Source: UBA1219 sp045601425 (lineage in GTDB: Bacteria > Bacteroidota > Bacteroidia > Bacteroidales > P3). From it: DNA of 64,000 nt. The position numbers were made by a program, and so were the translations under genes. The notes under the pieces were generated by a model. The model was not told the DNA's origin and did no database searches. It saw only the letters and a program-made list of their open reading frames with translations. The stretch's first letter is position 1. Each line of letters starts with the position of its first letter. Positions 42,201-49,648 of this stretch are shown here, one piece after another. The stretch is from the NCBI GenBank assembly GCA_045601425.1, contig JAZRZP010000022.1:1-64000 (forward strand). Reading direction: 5' to 3'.

Positions 42201-43785
42201 CAATGAAAACAACCCGATGGGGTATATGGCGGAAGCTCAGCACCTTGCATATCTCCGTGGGTTCGACAATGTAAAATACTACAAAGATGAAAGCGGCGAG
42301 AAAACCGGCAAGAAGGTAGTGGTGGAGGAATTCAGCTCCGACAAGTATTCGGGAGACCGTTTTTTGAACGAAACAACCATAACAAAGACAGGTACCATTC
42401 TCCGCGACTACAGTCCGTTGCTGCCGTTCCTGAAAGCCGGTATCAACAGCCGGAAAGTGAAGGATTTCTGCAATGGAGAGGAGGTTGATGGCATCAGAAA
42501 AAAAGACCTCTGGCTTACCGTCGATGCCCGTCTGCAGAAAGATATGCAGAACAAACTCACCGAATATGCGTCGCAGAATTTTCCCGGAAAGAATTGGAAC
42601 AAACTGCGTATCTCTGTTGCCGTACTTGATGCACGTAACGGAGACCTGCTCGCTTCGGCCAACTATCCGAAACCCAGTCAGGACACGCTGTGGAAATACC
42701 GTGACGTGAAATCGTATTCCGATGCTCTCAAGGGCAGTGCTTGGAAAGCTTACTCCGACAGGGATCTGGCACTCACGTATCAGACTGCTCCCGGCTCCAC
42801 CGCAAAAGTGATGTCGGCATTGGCAGGACTGCAGAAGCACGGCGCCTCCGCTTCGCAGAAAACATATCCCGTTTACGATGAAGAGTGTATCGAACGTTCC
42901 GGTGGCGTGGGTAAAGAACCCAAGGGCGACGCCGTAAATATGAGAGACGCCATCGTGATTTCCTCGAACTGTTACTTCATAAACCTTGTCAACGACCTTG
43001 ACCTGTACGACAATCTGGACAGCATTTACAGGGCAGTCGGCGTGCGGCTTGACTATTCCACTCCGTATTTTCTCAATCACCGACTCATGACTGACGACCG
43101 GCTTGACCGCTGGAAGGATATAGTGCAGGAAAACCGCAGCAAGGCGATAAGCCGTTACCAAAGCTATATTGCAAACCGTTTCCCGAAACCATCTCCGAAC
43201 AATCCTAATCCCAAACCGAATCTTAAGGTTATGTCGTACGGACCGTGGCAGTGGGCATGGGGACAAGGCACACTTTCGGCATCGCCGCTGACCATGGCTC
43301 GCGTTGCTGCAACTGTTGCCAACGGAGGCAACATGCCTGTGACAAGATTTGTCATCGATGCCGAAGATTCTTCACTGATGCAGGCTCCGGAATCGGTGCG
43401 TATCGTTTCGGACAGCGACAACGAAATTCTGAAGGATTACATGCGTGCGCAGGCAAGCATAAGCGGTAAAGGACGTTTTGCCTCACTCGGCTCGAGAATA
43501 GGCGGCAAAACAGGTACTCCCGAACGTACCGAAATCAGAGATACTGTTCTGGTGAAAGACAGAAAAACGGGAGGTTTCAGAAAGAAAAACATTACAGTGA
43601 AGCCCAACGACGGCTGGTATATATTCTTCATTGAAGACTGCACGATAAAAAGCAGGAAAGGAAGCTGCAAGGCACCTCTGGCCGTAGCCGTACGCATGGA
43701 ACGTCTGCGTGTGGGAAACTCCGGTCAGGCGATGAGCCTTTCCAAGTATCTCATTGAAAATGTGTTGGGTACATACATAAACTGA
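39217..43785 (+). CDS. Natural SEDS-class B PBP fusion (FtsW/RodA glycosyltransferase plus transpeptidase)
   Basis: One 1522-residue frame joins two cell-wall synthases. Residues 1-~280: a first hydrophobic helix and an extracytoplasmic domain of unknown type. Residues ~285-~850: SEDS polymerase with many helices; FtsW/RodA blocks include KFQPSEIAKYF, ILGDMGPGLVLGLTF, AEGLWGLASGG, HTDMVLESIGEQIGWVG and PFLSYGRTSMI. Residues ~860-1522: a class B penicillin-binding protein with N-terminal helix (about 870-885), pedestal beginning GNIFDRNGLLLATS and a transpeptidase domain with STAK (nucleophile Ser1194), SSN (1249-1251) and KTG (1431-1433). SEDS and PBP proteins normally work as separate pairs; this fuses them in order SEDS-PBP. 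No frameshift is involved. Whether it serves elongation, division or another wall process is not evident from the context. Confidence 0.92.
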   Translation: MIKKYSIVLVTLLLAILFLKLQHNLGDRFEETRLGYKEKNAMNFSPDTKPDDMKEFFLNQNYITDSVEAGYVAEQIAGKFKAGKLMPNLYSINTSDWKLDYDSVSKSAMEMRVSHAEKIKMWDIVDSLATHVPDFKSDGAGSISVEITETDSGASFVRRLFKLDMKPVKDVVVVLFEHFYDIGGAADDSVLAVKTTDAEGRAVFSGLDTARFYSVQPVRKGCDYGRAKGTVGQSLAHCKKFALNAEFTQNRYKIPLLDASTVKRMRDEKTASVRTPDEFKNLLTKDFIVLVAAWWALFLFLIFKSKKRGANFDFGMVSILMLLTGICQLMMYSINDPLTDKLLGREMTQGAVAGVFLIALLSCVDFVKFYQNHSRLPFDMPLEIIKWFFKPFKRKVLYLAETLRSDKNVIIKALAALLVVVCLPLLLLDLLQLPRICNKLCDWLDSLPKGIGYLLMAVLLTAMLWTPFGSEVGGMKVNLNLLGLKFQPSEIAKYFIIMFMAAFFCRQGDKIVGYSNAGSVQLLASKLKTLFWIFAGMMILMVMYLILGDMGPGLVLGLTFILLYSLIKSKVQWNDDSVDKYRKILTCDFAMLIYGIVSFVAFLLIGRKLGNMGVFCILWFLVWIVGFWVAKKRFYESAVFINLVIALFIFGGSLLGLVSRSAGERFDQRIEMCTNTWGNLGRYENDVEETGYLVSDEEMKPAVNSQVAEGLWGLASGGFTGQGLGDGNPQIIPAFHTDMVLESIGEQIGWVGLLLIVAMFALLLRKALVVGYRTSHTFAFYLCMGIAVVTGVQFMVIALGSTGMIPLTGIVVPFLSYGRTSMIINLMAFGIVLSISKNRATDTQNEQSRTLQRQNMMTYSYPVSIVSWIYLLLAVTVLATFLNYQKINQNKTLIRPLFVLTQTGEPVIEYNPRISLLMNKMPSGNIFDRNGLLLATSDKKLLEMTDSIKNPCLSAGVSNKEYRMMQAKRLSRYYPFGDDMFFMIGDFNSKLYFSYNENNPMGYMAEAQHLAYLRGFDNVKYYKDESGEKTGKKVVVEEFSSDKYSGDRFLNETTITKTGTILRDYSPLLPFLKAGINSRKVKDFCNGEEVDGIRKKDLWLTVDARLQKDMQNKLTEYASQNFPGKNWNKLRISVAVLDARNGDLLASANYPKPSQDTLWKYRDVKSYSDALKGSAWKAYSDRDLALTYQTAPGSTAKVMSALAGLQKHGASASQKTYPVYDEECIERSGGVGKEPKGDAVNMRDAIVISSNCYFINLVNDLDLYDNLDSIYRAVGVRLDYSTPYFLNHRLMTDDRLDRWKDIVQENRSKAISRYQSYIANRFPKPSPNNPNPKPNLKVMSYGPWQWAWGQGTLSASPLTMARVAATVANGGNMPVTRFVIDAEDSSLMQAPESVRIVSDSDNEILKDYMRAQASISGKGRFASLGSRIGGKTGTPERTEIRDTVLVKDRKTGGFRKKNITVKPNDGWYIFFIEDCTIKSRKGSCKAPLAVAVRMERLRVGNSGQAMSLSKYLIENVLGTYIN

Positions 43786-43858
43786 GCCGGAATGTTTCTG
43801 AAAAAAAACTGCAAAATATTAAAAAAAAGAAAAATATTTGTATTTAAGAATTTTTTTG

Positions 43859-43866
43859 TATATTTG
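43859..43866 (+). promoter_or_regulatory. -7 element TATATTTG upstream of the RiPP locus
   Basis: TTTTTTTG-TATATTTG-CAA. It would start a transcript through the AC repeat towards the precursor gene about 310 bases further on. The 402-base gap 43786-44187 holds this element, the small ORF, the repeat and a hairpin, and is otherwise AT-rich. Confidence 0.55.
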
Positions 43867-43884
43867 CAACACGAAATTAAGCTT

Positions 43885-44019
43885 ATGAGGATTTGTAATG
43901 TTTTTCTGTTGAAGAGATTATATGTTTGTGAGTGGCGTTTGATACACACACACACACACACACACACACCACAATCCTGTGTGAATCCGATGGACATAAA
44001 TTATATTTATCATACATAA
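43885..44019 (+). CDS. Possible 44-residue small ORF spanning the AC repeat
   Basis: The ATG at 43885, 19 bases after the -7 element, opens a 44-residue frame (MRICNVFLLKRLYVCEW then an H-T repeat) whose centre is the (AC)13 run, giving alternating His and Thr. A change of one AC unit would shift the frame. It resembles no family I know and may be non-coding; it is listed because its position between promoter and RiPP genes makes a phase-variable leader conceivable. Confidence 0.25.
   Translation: MRICNVFLLKRLYVCEWRLIHTHTHTHTPQSCVNPMDINYIYHT
43944..43969. repeat. (AC)13 dinucleotide microsatellite
   Basis: Thirteen uninterrupted AC units. Long dinucleotide runs are rare in bacterial chromosomes and prone to slippage. 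Located between the promoter at 43859 and the RiPP precursor. Confidence 0.95.
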
Positions 44020-44031
44020 AACGCTATAAGT

Positions 44032-44062
44032 GGACACCTCACTATTTCACCTGAGTGTGTCC
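44032..44062 (+). promoter_or_regulatory. Hairpin in the RiPP leader region
   Basis: GGACACCTCA (44032-44041) pairs with TGAGTGTGTCC (44052-44062) with one bulged base and a ten-base loop. No T-run follows, so it is not a standard terminator. Function unknown. Confidence 0.4.
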
Positions 44063-44187
44063 AATGCCAGTTGGAATGTTTAAAAAAAATGAATTTTTTG
44101 TGCAATGGTATTGGACAAAAAAGTTGGAAGGCACAAAAAAATATTTATTTAATTAATAAGTATAACTAAAATGTAGGAGATAAATAT

Positions 44188-44454
44188 ATGTCAAAACTTC
44201 AGTTCATAGAAGAAGGTCGTTTGAATAATGACGAAATGAATAGCATTAATGGGGGGGATAATTGTCCCAGTAAAGGTAATACGTATTATTGTAGTACAGA
44301 TGATATTAAAAAAGTTGCTCATTATGTAGTAGCTAATTGTTCGTATAATTATCATTATTGTGATAATGAGTTTGCAGTTATTAATCCTGGAGGAACAACG
44401 ATTGCAGCATGTTCAGGAAACGGACAAAAAATTTACCGAGAACCTGCTAAATAA
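44188..44454 (+). CDS. GG-leader natural-product (RiPP) precursor peptide
   Basis: An 88-residue peptide. Leader, residues 1-23: MSKLQFIEEGRL then NNDEMNSINGG, i.e. the L..xEM..I.GG pattern of Bacteroidales GG-type precursors, to be cut after Gly23 by a C39 peptidase. Core, residues 24-88: five Cys, several Tyr in YYC/YNYHYC clusters and a GNGQK tail, plausible sites for radical SAM chemistry or disulfides. An unusually clear Shine-Dalgarno AGGAG (about 44175-44179) precedes the ATG, unlike most genes here. The GG is encoded by seven consecutive G. A terminator follows at once, so the precursor can be made in excess of the enzymes. Product structure and activity unknown. Confidence 0.85.
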   Translation: MSKLQFIEEGRLNNDEMNSINGGDNCPSKGNTYYCSTDDIKKVAHYVVANCSYNYHYCDNEFAVINPGGTTIAACSGNGQKIYREPAK

Positions 44455-44465
44455 TGATGCAGATT

Positions 44466-44500
44466 AAGTATGGGATATCAATCCCATACTTTCTATTTTT
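44466..44500 (+). terminator. Terminator/attenuator between precursor and radical SAM genes
   Basis: AAGTATGGGAT (44466-44476) pairs perfectly with ATCCCATACTT (44481-44491), loop ATCA, followed by TCTATTTTTT. Partial read-through would express the downstream enzymes at lower level than the precursor. Confidence 0.85.
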
Positions 44501-44523
44501 TATAGAATAAAGATGTATTAATC

Positions 44524-45831
44524 ATGAACATATCTAAGTATACTAAATTGATAAATCATTCCAAAGGGAAGTATATATATAATTCATTGAGTAACAGTTT
44601 AATAAAGGTGAAAGAGGACTTGTTTCAGAAACTGGAAGAGTTGAGCGGTAAAGATTTTTCTGAAGAAGAATTCGCAGAAGAAGAGGAAACTCTTGCTGAT
44701 CTGAGACGTGCATTCGTGGTTGTTGAACGTAGGCATGATGATTTTCTGCAATATCAGGCTATAACTTGGAGCAGACGTAACGCAACTGGAATTTACAACA
44801 TTACCGTTGCACCTACAATGGATTGCAATTACCATTGTTACTATTGTTTCGAAAGTGCCGAAATGACTTATATGTCTGATGAAACCATTCGTCGGATTAC
44901 AAGATTCATAAATATGCAGAAGAACTGCAATCGTCTGAATCTTGTTTGGTTTGGAGGAGAACCATTAATGGCTTTTGCTCAGATGGAGAAATTTACGGCA
45001 CAACTGAAATTTAAGAGAAATACAAAAACGGATTTTTCGATAATTACCAATGGTTATTATCTTACAAATGATGTTGTAGATAGACTTGGTATTCTGAAGA
45101 TAAATAGCATACAACTTACGGTTGATGGAATTTATGAAGATTACAACAAAGTTAAGTTTTCCAAAAATGACAAAAACTGCTTTGAGACTTTTTTGGACAA
45201 TTTGGATTATCTTTTGGAAAAACAAAAAGATGTTTCCGTTGTAATACGGGTGAATATGGACAAATATCTGAAAGACAAATTTGTCGATGTTTCAAGATTT
45301 TTCACAAATAGATACCCCAAAGCCATGAATCTTGCAGTGGTACCAGCTTTTTTAGAAAATATTTGCAATACGACTTCGAAAACACGTGCATGTGATTTTT
45401 GCAATGGTATAGAAAGACGTCAGTTTTATATTGATTTAGCGAAAAAAACAGGAGATAAAAGATTTCTTTATCCGGGAAACAAATTTACTGAATGTGCAAT
45501 TCGAAATGCAAATTCATGGACATTCGGTCCTGATGGAACTGTGTACAAATGTTGGGAAAATATAGGTAATAAGGATGCAAAAATAGGAAAAATTGACGAA
45601 CAAGGAGCAATCCGAATCGAAGATACTTCACGATTGCTGAGGTATTTTTACGGAGCAGATCCACTGAATAGTGAAAAATGTAGAGACTGCTTTTATTTGC
45701 CAATCTGCTACGGAGGATGCCCGCACAAACGCATTTTGCAGGAATACGAAAAACAACCGATGTTACCCTGCTGGAAAGACAATGACTATATCGAAGAATA
45801 TTTAAACGAATTTATTAATCTCAAAAGTTAA
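44524..45831 (+). CDS. Radical SAM/SPASM peptide maturase
   Basis: A 435-residue enzyme. The N-terminal ~90 residues resemble a RiPP recognition-type region. The radical SAM core starts with TVAPTMDCNYHCYYCFES: Cys101-x3-Cys105-x2-Cys108 bind the SAM-coordinating [4Fe-4S] cluster, followed by WFGGEPL. The C-terminal SPASM domain has Cys-rich blocks for auxiliary clusters: CDFCNG, ECAIRN, KCWEN, CRDCFYLPICYGGCP and a last PCWKD. Such enzymes modify RiPP precursors, for example by C-C, C-S or C-O links or epimerisation. Its substrate is almost certainly the GG-leader peptide encoded just upstream. The precise reaction cannot be read from sequence. Six bases separate it from the S41 gene. Confidence 0.93.
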   Translation: MNISKYTKLINHSKGKYIYNSLSNSLIKVKEDLFQKLEELSGKDFSEEEFAEEEETLADLRRAFVVVERRHDDFLQYQAITWSRRNATGIYNITVAPTMDCNYHCYYCFESAEMTYMSDETIRRITRFINMQKNCNRLNLVWFGGEPLMAFAQMEKFTAQLKFKRNTKTDFSIITNGYYLTNDVVDRLGILKINSIQLTVDGIYEDYNKVKFSKNDKNCFETFLDNLDYLLEKQKDVSVVIRVNMDKYLKDKFVDVSRFFTNRYPKAMNLAVVPAFLENICNTTSKTRACDFCNGIERRQFYIDLAKKTGDKRFLYPGNKFTECAIRNANSWTFGPDGTVYKCWENIGNKDAKIGKIDEQGAIRIEDTSRLLRYFYGADPLNSEKCRDCFYLPICYGGCPHKRILQEYEKQPMLPCWKDNDYIEEYLNEFINLKS

Positions 45832-45837
45832 ATTATT

Positions 45838-47427
45838 ATGAAACGAATGTTTTTGATTGCTTTAAGTGTTTTACTTGTTACGACAACGGCTACGGCAAGA
45901 AAGAAAAAACTGCAGATCCTCGAGCCGCCATACAAAATAACTAAAGAGCAGATGTATGAGGATTATGACCAGTTTATGCATATCATAGAGACCTATAATG
46001 TACAGATAGAACTGCGCAAAAAGACAGGCTACGACATGATGGCTGCCCTAAAGGCACGACGTGCAAAGATTGAAGAATGCGATAATTATTGGGATTTTTT
46101 GGAATTGTTGGATGATGGTTTGAGGTATACAATGGATGGACATGCAAGAATGGTAACATATGAGCATTGTTTGGGAAATAGTTTTTATGATACTATGAAT
46201 ATAAGAGAAATAGAGAAAGGTCTGAAACAATATTGTTCAGATAGACATGGCAAGGATTCAAGATTTGAATTCGCTTTTGGAACTAAGTATTTGGATGGAC
46301 AATACTACACAACCAGTTATTATTCATTTCTAAGAAAAAAGGACAAAACAAAAAATATTCCGGACTCAATATGTTTTAAAGATGTAAGGTTTGTTGCTGT
46401 AGACAGGATGCCAATTGATTTATATGTTAAGAATAGAATTGGTAAAGATTCTCCGGTATACGTTAAGTATGATGTAAAACGAGACAAATATTATGTTAAT
46501 GTTTTGTTCTTGCCAAGTTATAAATTGATAAAAGTAGAAGATAGTGTCGGAAATGTTTATGAATTTTATCCCAATGATTACGAATTTATCGGTTCAACTT
46601 TTTACAATGATATTTATAGAAAAGATCCGAATCTGTATTATAGTAAAGAAATAAAAAGAGGAAAACAAGAGGTGGTATATGTGTCAATGCAGAAAACACT
46701 TTATATTAAAGTTAAAGAGATGCTGTATTCACCAGATTACGATATAATAGATAGCATAAAAACCAAGGCACGTGGTAAAGATATAGAAAATGTCATAATA
46801 GATGTCAGAAACAATCAGGGAGGCAGTGATTTGGTTTGGCACGATATTCTTCAAGCCATAATAAAAGACACATTGACTATAGAAACCAATTGCGTGTTTA
46901 ACTACAACGATGAGGCACGTTCATTTTTTAATTCAGAATTTCCTTTATGGGCTGTTGATGAGTATCAAAAAACAGTTTTGCCGTTTTTGGATGGTAAAAT
47001 GGTGTCGCAAAAAGTCAAAAGGATAGATAGTATTGTACCCGACAGCAATTCCATTGCTTTTGACGGGAAAATATACATATTCTATAACGATAGATCACAT
47101 TCTGCAGCATCGTCTCTGGTGGCATTTGCCAAACAGCATGAAAATATAGTTTCAGTGGGAGAACCTACCGGACTGGTAGACGGATTTGGGGTAGGTCCAT
47201 GGTCTTTCCAACTGAAAAATTCACATTTTACATTTCAGTTTGAAACCATGCTTGATATTACAGGGGCAACTAAATGGCAGGACCTTTTTCAGTGTACTCC
47301 GGAAATTGAAGTTCGGCCTACTTTGAAAGAGTGGCATGACTATAGTGAAAACGAGAGTATTATGGAGTGGAAGGACTTTCTCCCCAAATACGATTACCTT
47401 TACAAAAAGGTGATGAAACTTGATTGA
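45838..47427 (+). CDS. Exported S41-family peptidase of the RiPP locus
   Basis: A 529-residue protein with a Sec signal (MKRMFLIALSVLLVTTTATA). The middle is a poorly conserved region; the C-terminal ~220 residues are the S41 (C-terminal processing protease-like) domain with NVIIDVRNNQGGSD, KIYIFYND, and the nucleophile Ser422 in RSHSAASSLVAFA, then GEPTGLVDGFG. No PDZ domain is evident. It sits between the maturase and exporter, so it may trim the peptide outside the cytoplasm, process another locus protein or give protection. Stop at 47427 is directly followed by the exporter ATG. Role inferred from position only. Confidence 0.82.
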   Translation: MKRMFLIALSVLLVTTTATARKKKLQILEPPYKITKEQMYEDYDQFMHIIETYNVQIELRKKTGYDMMAALKARRAKIEECDNYWDFLELLDDGLRYTMDGHARMVTYEHCLGNSFYDTMNIREIEKGLKQYCSDRHGKDSRFEFAFGTKYLDGQYYTTSYYSFLRKKDKTKNIPDSICFKDVRFVAVDRMPIDLYVKNRIGKDSPVYVKYDVKRDKYYVNVLFLPSYKLIKVEDSVGNVYEFYPNDYEFIGSTFYNDIYRKDPNLYYSKEIKRGKQEVVYVSMQKTLYIKVKEMLYSPDYDIIDSIKTKARGKDIENVIIDVRNNQGGSDLVWHDILQAIIKDTLTIETNCVFNYNDEARSFFNSEFPLWAVDEYQKTVLPFLDGKMVSQKVKRIDSIVPDSNSIAFDGKIYIFYNDRSHSAASSLVAFAKQHENIVSVGEPTGLVDGFGVGPWSFQLKNSHFTFQFETMLDITGATKWQDLFQCTPEIEVRPTLKEWHDYSENESIMEWKDFLPKYDYLYKKVMKLD

Positions 47428-47428
47428 T

Positions 47429-49636
47429 ATGCCACGCTTTCCACACTACATGCAATACGATTCAATGGACTGCGGTCCTACGTGTCTGCGTATGATAGCG
47501 AAATATTACGGCAAACACTACAATTTGGAAACTTTACGTAAAAAGTGCTCTCTGTCCCGTGATGGAGTGAGTATGCTCGGCATAAGTACAGCTGCCGAAA
47601 GCGTGGGATTCCGAACATTTGGAGTGCATATAGGTTTTAGTAAGCTATGTCAGGTACCTATGCCGTGCATAGTACATTGGAATCAGAATCACTTTGTAGT
47701 GGTTTATGACATCAAACTTAAAAAAAACAGTTCTGAAAAGAAAGGTGTTGTTTGTGTGGCAGATCCAGCCATTGGACTTGTGAAGTATACAGTACAGGAA
47801 TTTATAGAAGGGTGGATAAGTACGAAAAAAAGAGGTGAAAATGAAGGTGTGGCACTTCTGCTTGAGCCGACACCTGATTTTTATTCTGGTAATGATGAAA
47901 CTTTTGATAAAACGAAACTGTCTTTTGTTATCAAGTATCTCAAACCATACAAAAAACTCATAGTACAGCTGTTTCTGGGAATGTTTCTGGGCACTATCCT
48001 GCAGTTGATATTCCCGTTTCTTTCACAAAGTATTGTAGATTATGGTGTTGGTAATAGTGACTTGAGTTTTGTGGTAGTCATACTTGTGGCACAACTTACC
48101 TTGTATATGGCCCAGACAGCTGTGGAGTTCATACGCTCATGGATATTGTTGCACATAAGTACACGTATTAACATAAGTATAATATCCGATTTTTTGATAA
48201 AACTCATGAAACTGCCAATAGGCTTTTTCGATACTAAGATGATAGGAGATCTCATGCAGCGTATTGGTGATCATGGCCGTATAGAGTCGTTTCTGACGTC
48301 AACGACATTGAATACATTATTTTCTTTTGTTAACTTGTTTGTATTCAGTGTTGTATTGGCTGTGTATAGTCTGAAATTGTTCATGGTTTTTATAGTGGAT
48401 AGTCTTTTGTACATATTGTGGATAACTCTTTTTTTGAAAAGACGAAAGGAACTTGATTATAAACGTTTTTCTCAGGCTTCGGCAGAACAGAGCAGTTTGT
48501 ATCAGCTTATTACGGGAATGCAAGAAATAAAGCTTCACAATTGTGAAAATCAGAAGAGATGGGAATGGGAAAACATACAAGCAAAACTTTTTCGAATAAG
48601 CATTAAAGGACTGGCGTTGAACCAATATCAGCAGAGTGGTGCTTTTTTTATCAATGAAACCAAAAATATTTTGATTTCATTTGTGTCAGCTGCTTCGGTA
48701 ATCAACGGAGACATGACGCTCGGTATGATGACGGCGGTACAATACATTATAGGTCAGCTGAATTCACCAATAAATCAGATGATAGGATTTTTGCAATCGG
48801 CTCAGGATGCAAAAATTAGTCTAGAACGATTGGGAGAAATACATAATCGGTCTGATGAAGAATCTTCTGAGATAGAGAAAGTTGCTATGTTGCCGGAGGA
48901 TCGTAGTATCGAAATAAAGAATCTATGTTTTTGCTATGACAAGCTGTCCGAAGAAGTACTTAAAAACATCAGTCTGACAATCCCGCAAGGAAAAATTACA
49001 GCTGTTGTTGGTATGAGTGGAAGCGGCAAAACAACATTGTTGAAATTGCTTTTGGGTTTTTATCAGCCCACATCGGGTGAAATTTGCATCGGGAACATGC
49101 ATATTGGAACCATAGATCATCATTTTTGGAGGCATAAGTGCGGAGCTGTTATGCAGGATGGTTTTATTTTCAGCGACACAATTGCAAAGAATATTGCTGT
49201 TGGTGATGAATATATAAATATAGAACGCCTCCTACAGGCGGCAAATATTGCTAATATTAGTGATATGATAGAAAAAATGCCACTTGGCTACAATACCAAA
49301 ATTGGACAGGAAGGGAATGGGTTAAGTCAAGGTCAGAAACAGCGAATCCTAATTGCCCGTGCAGTGTACAAAAATCCTGAATATATATTTTTTGATGAAG
49401 CTACAAATTCATTGGATACTAATAATGAACGGGTTATAATGGAAAGGCTTCAACGTTTCTTTTACGGAAAAACAGTTCTTATTGTCGCTCATCGGTTGAG
49501 TACGGTTTATAATGCAGATCAGATAGTGGTACTTGATGCTGGTGAAATATCTGAAATTGGCACACATGCACAACTCGTGGCAAAGCGAGGTAAATATTAT
49601 CAGTTGGTAAAAAATCAACTTGAATTGGGAAGATAA
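47429..49636 (+). CDS. C39-peptidase-containing ABC exporter (PCAT)
   Basis: Exporter that cleaves the GG leader and secretes the peptide. N-terminal C39 peptidase: Cys15 in QYDSMDCGPTCLRM, His88 in WNQNHFVVVYD and Asp112 in ADPAIG, all present. Transmembrane domain about residues 165-440. Nucleotide-binding domain about 490-720 with Walker A GMSGSGKTTLLK, Q-loop VMQDGFIF, signature LSQGQKQR, Walker B YIFFDEATN and switch His in VAHRLS. The ATG at 47429, one base after the S41 stop, is preferred over an in-frame TTG at 47420. Length 735, typical. Precursor and maturase upstream, HlyD adaptor downstream. Confidence 0.95.
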   Translation: MPRFPHYMQYDSMDCGPTCLRMIAKYYGKHYNLETLRKKCSLSRDGVSMLGISTAAESVGFRTFGVHIGFSKLCQVPMPCIVHWNQNHFVVVYDIKLKKNSSEKKGVVCVADPAIGLVKYTVQEFIEGWISTKKRGENEGVALLLEPTPDFYSGNDETFDKTKLSFVIKYLKPYKKLIVQLFLGMFLGTILQLIFPFLSQSIVDYGVGNSDLSFVVVILVAQLTLYMAQTAVEFIRSWILLHISTRINISIISDFLIKLMKLPIGFFDTKMIGDLMQRIGDHGRIESFLTSTTLNTLFSFVNLFVFSVVLAVYSLKLFMVFIVDSLLYILWITLFLKRRKELDYKRFSQASAEQSSLYQLITGMQEIKLHNCENQKRWEWENIQAKLFRISIKGLALNQYQQSGAFFINETKNILISFVSAASVINGDMTLGMMTAVQYIIGQLNSPINQMIGFLQSAQDAKISLERLGEIHNRSDEESSEIEKVAMLPEDRSIEIKNLCFCYDKLSEEVLKNISLTIPQGKITAVVGMSGSGKTTLLKLLLGFYQPTSGEICIGNMHIGTIDHHFWRHKCGAVMQDGFIFSDTIAKNIAVGDEYINIERLLQAANIANISDMIEKMPLGYNTKIGQEGNGLSQGQKQRILIARAVYKNPEYIFFDEATNSLDTNNERVIMERLQRFFYGKTVLIVAHRLSTVYNADQIVVLDAGEISEIGTHAQLVAKRGKYYQLVKNQLELGR

Positions 49637-49648
49637 AAATCTTATGTC

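Noticed and set aside
41476..43266. A 596-codon open frame on the minus strand inside the SEDS-PBP gene
   Set aside because: It is a shadow of the plus-strand gene: the plus frame has full domain motifs, while the minus translation is His/Cys-rich and matches no family.
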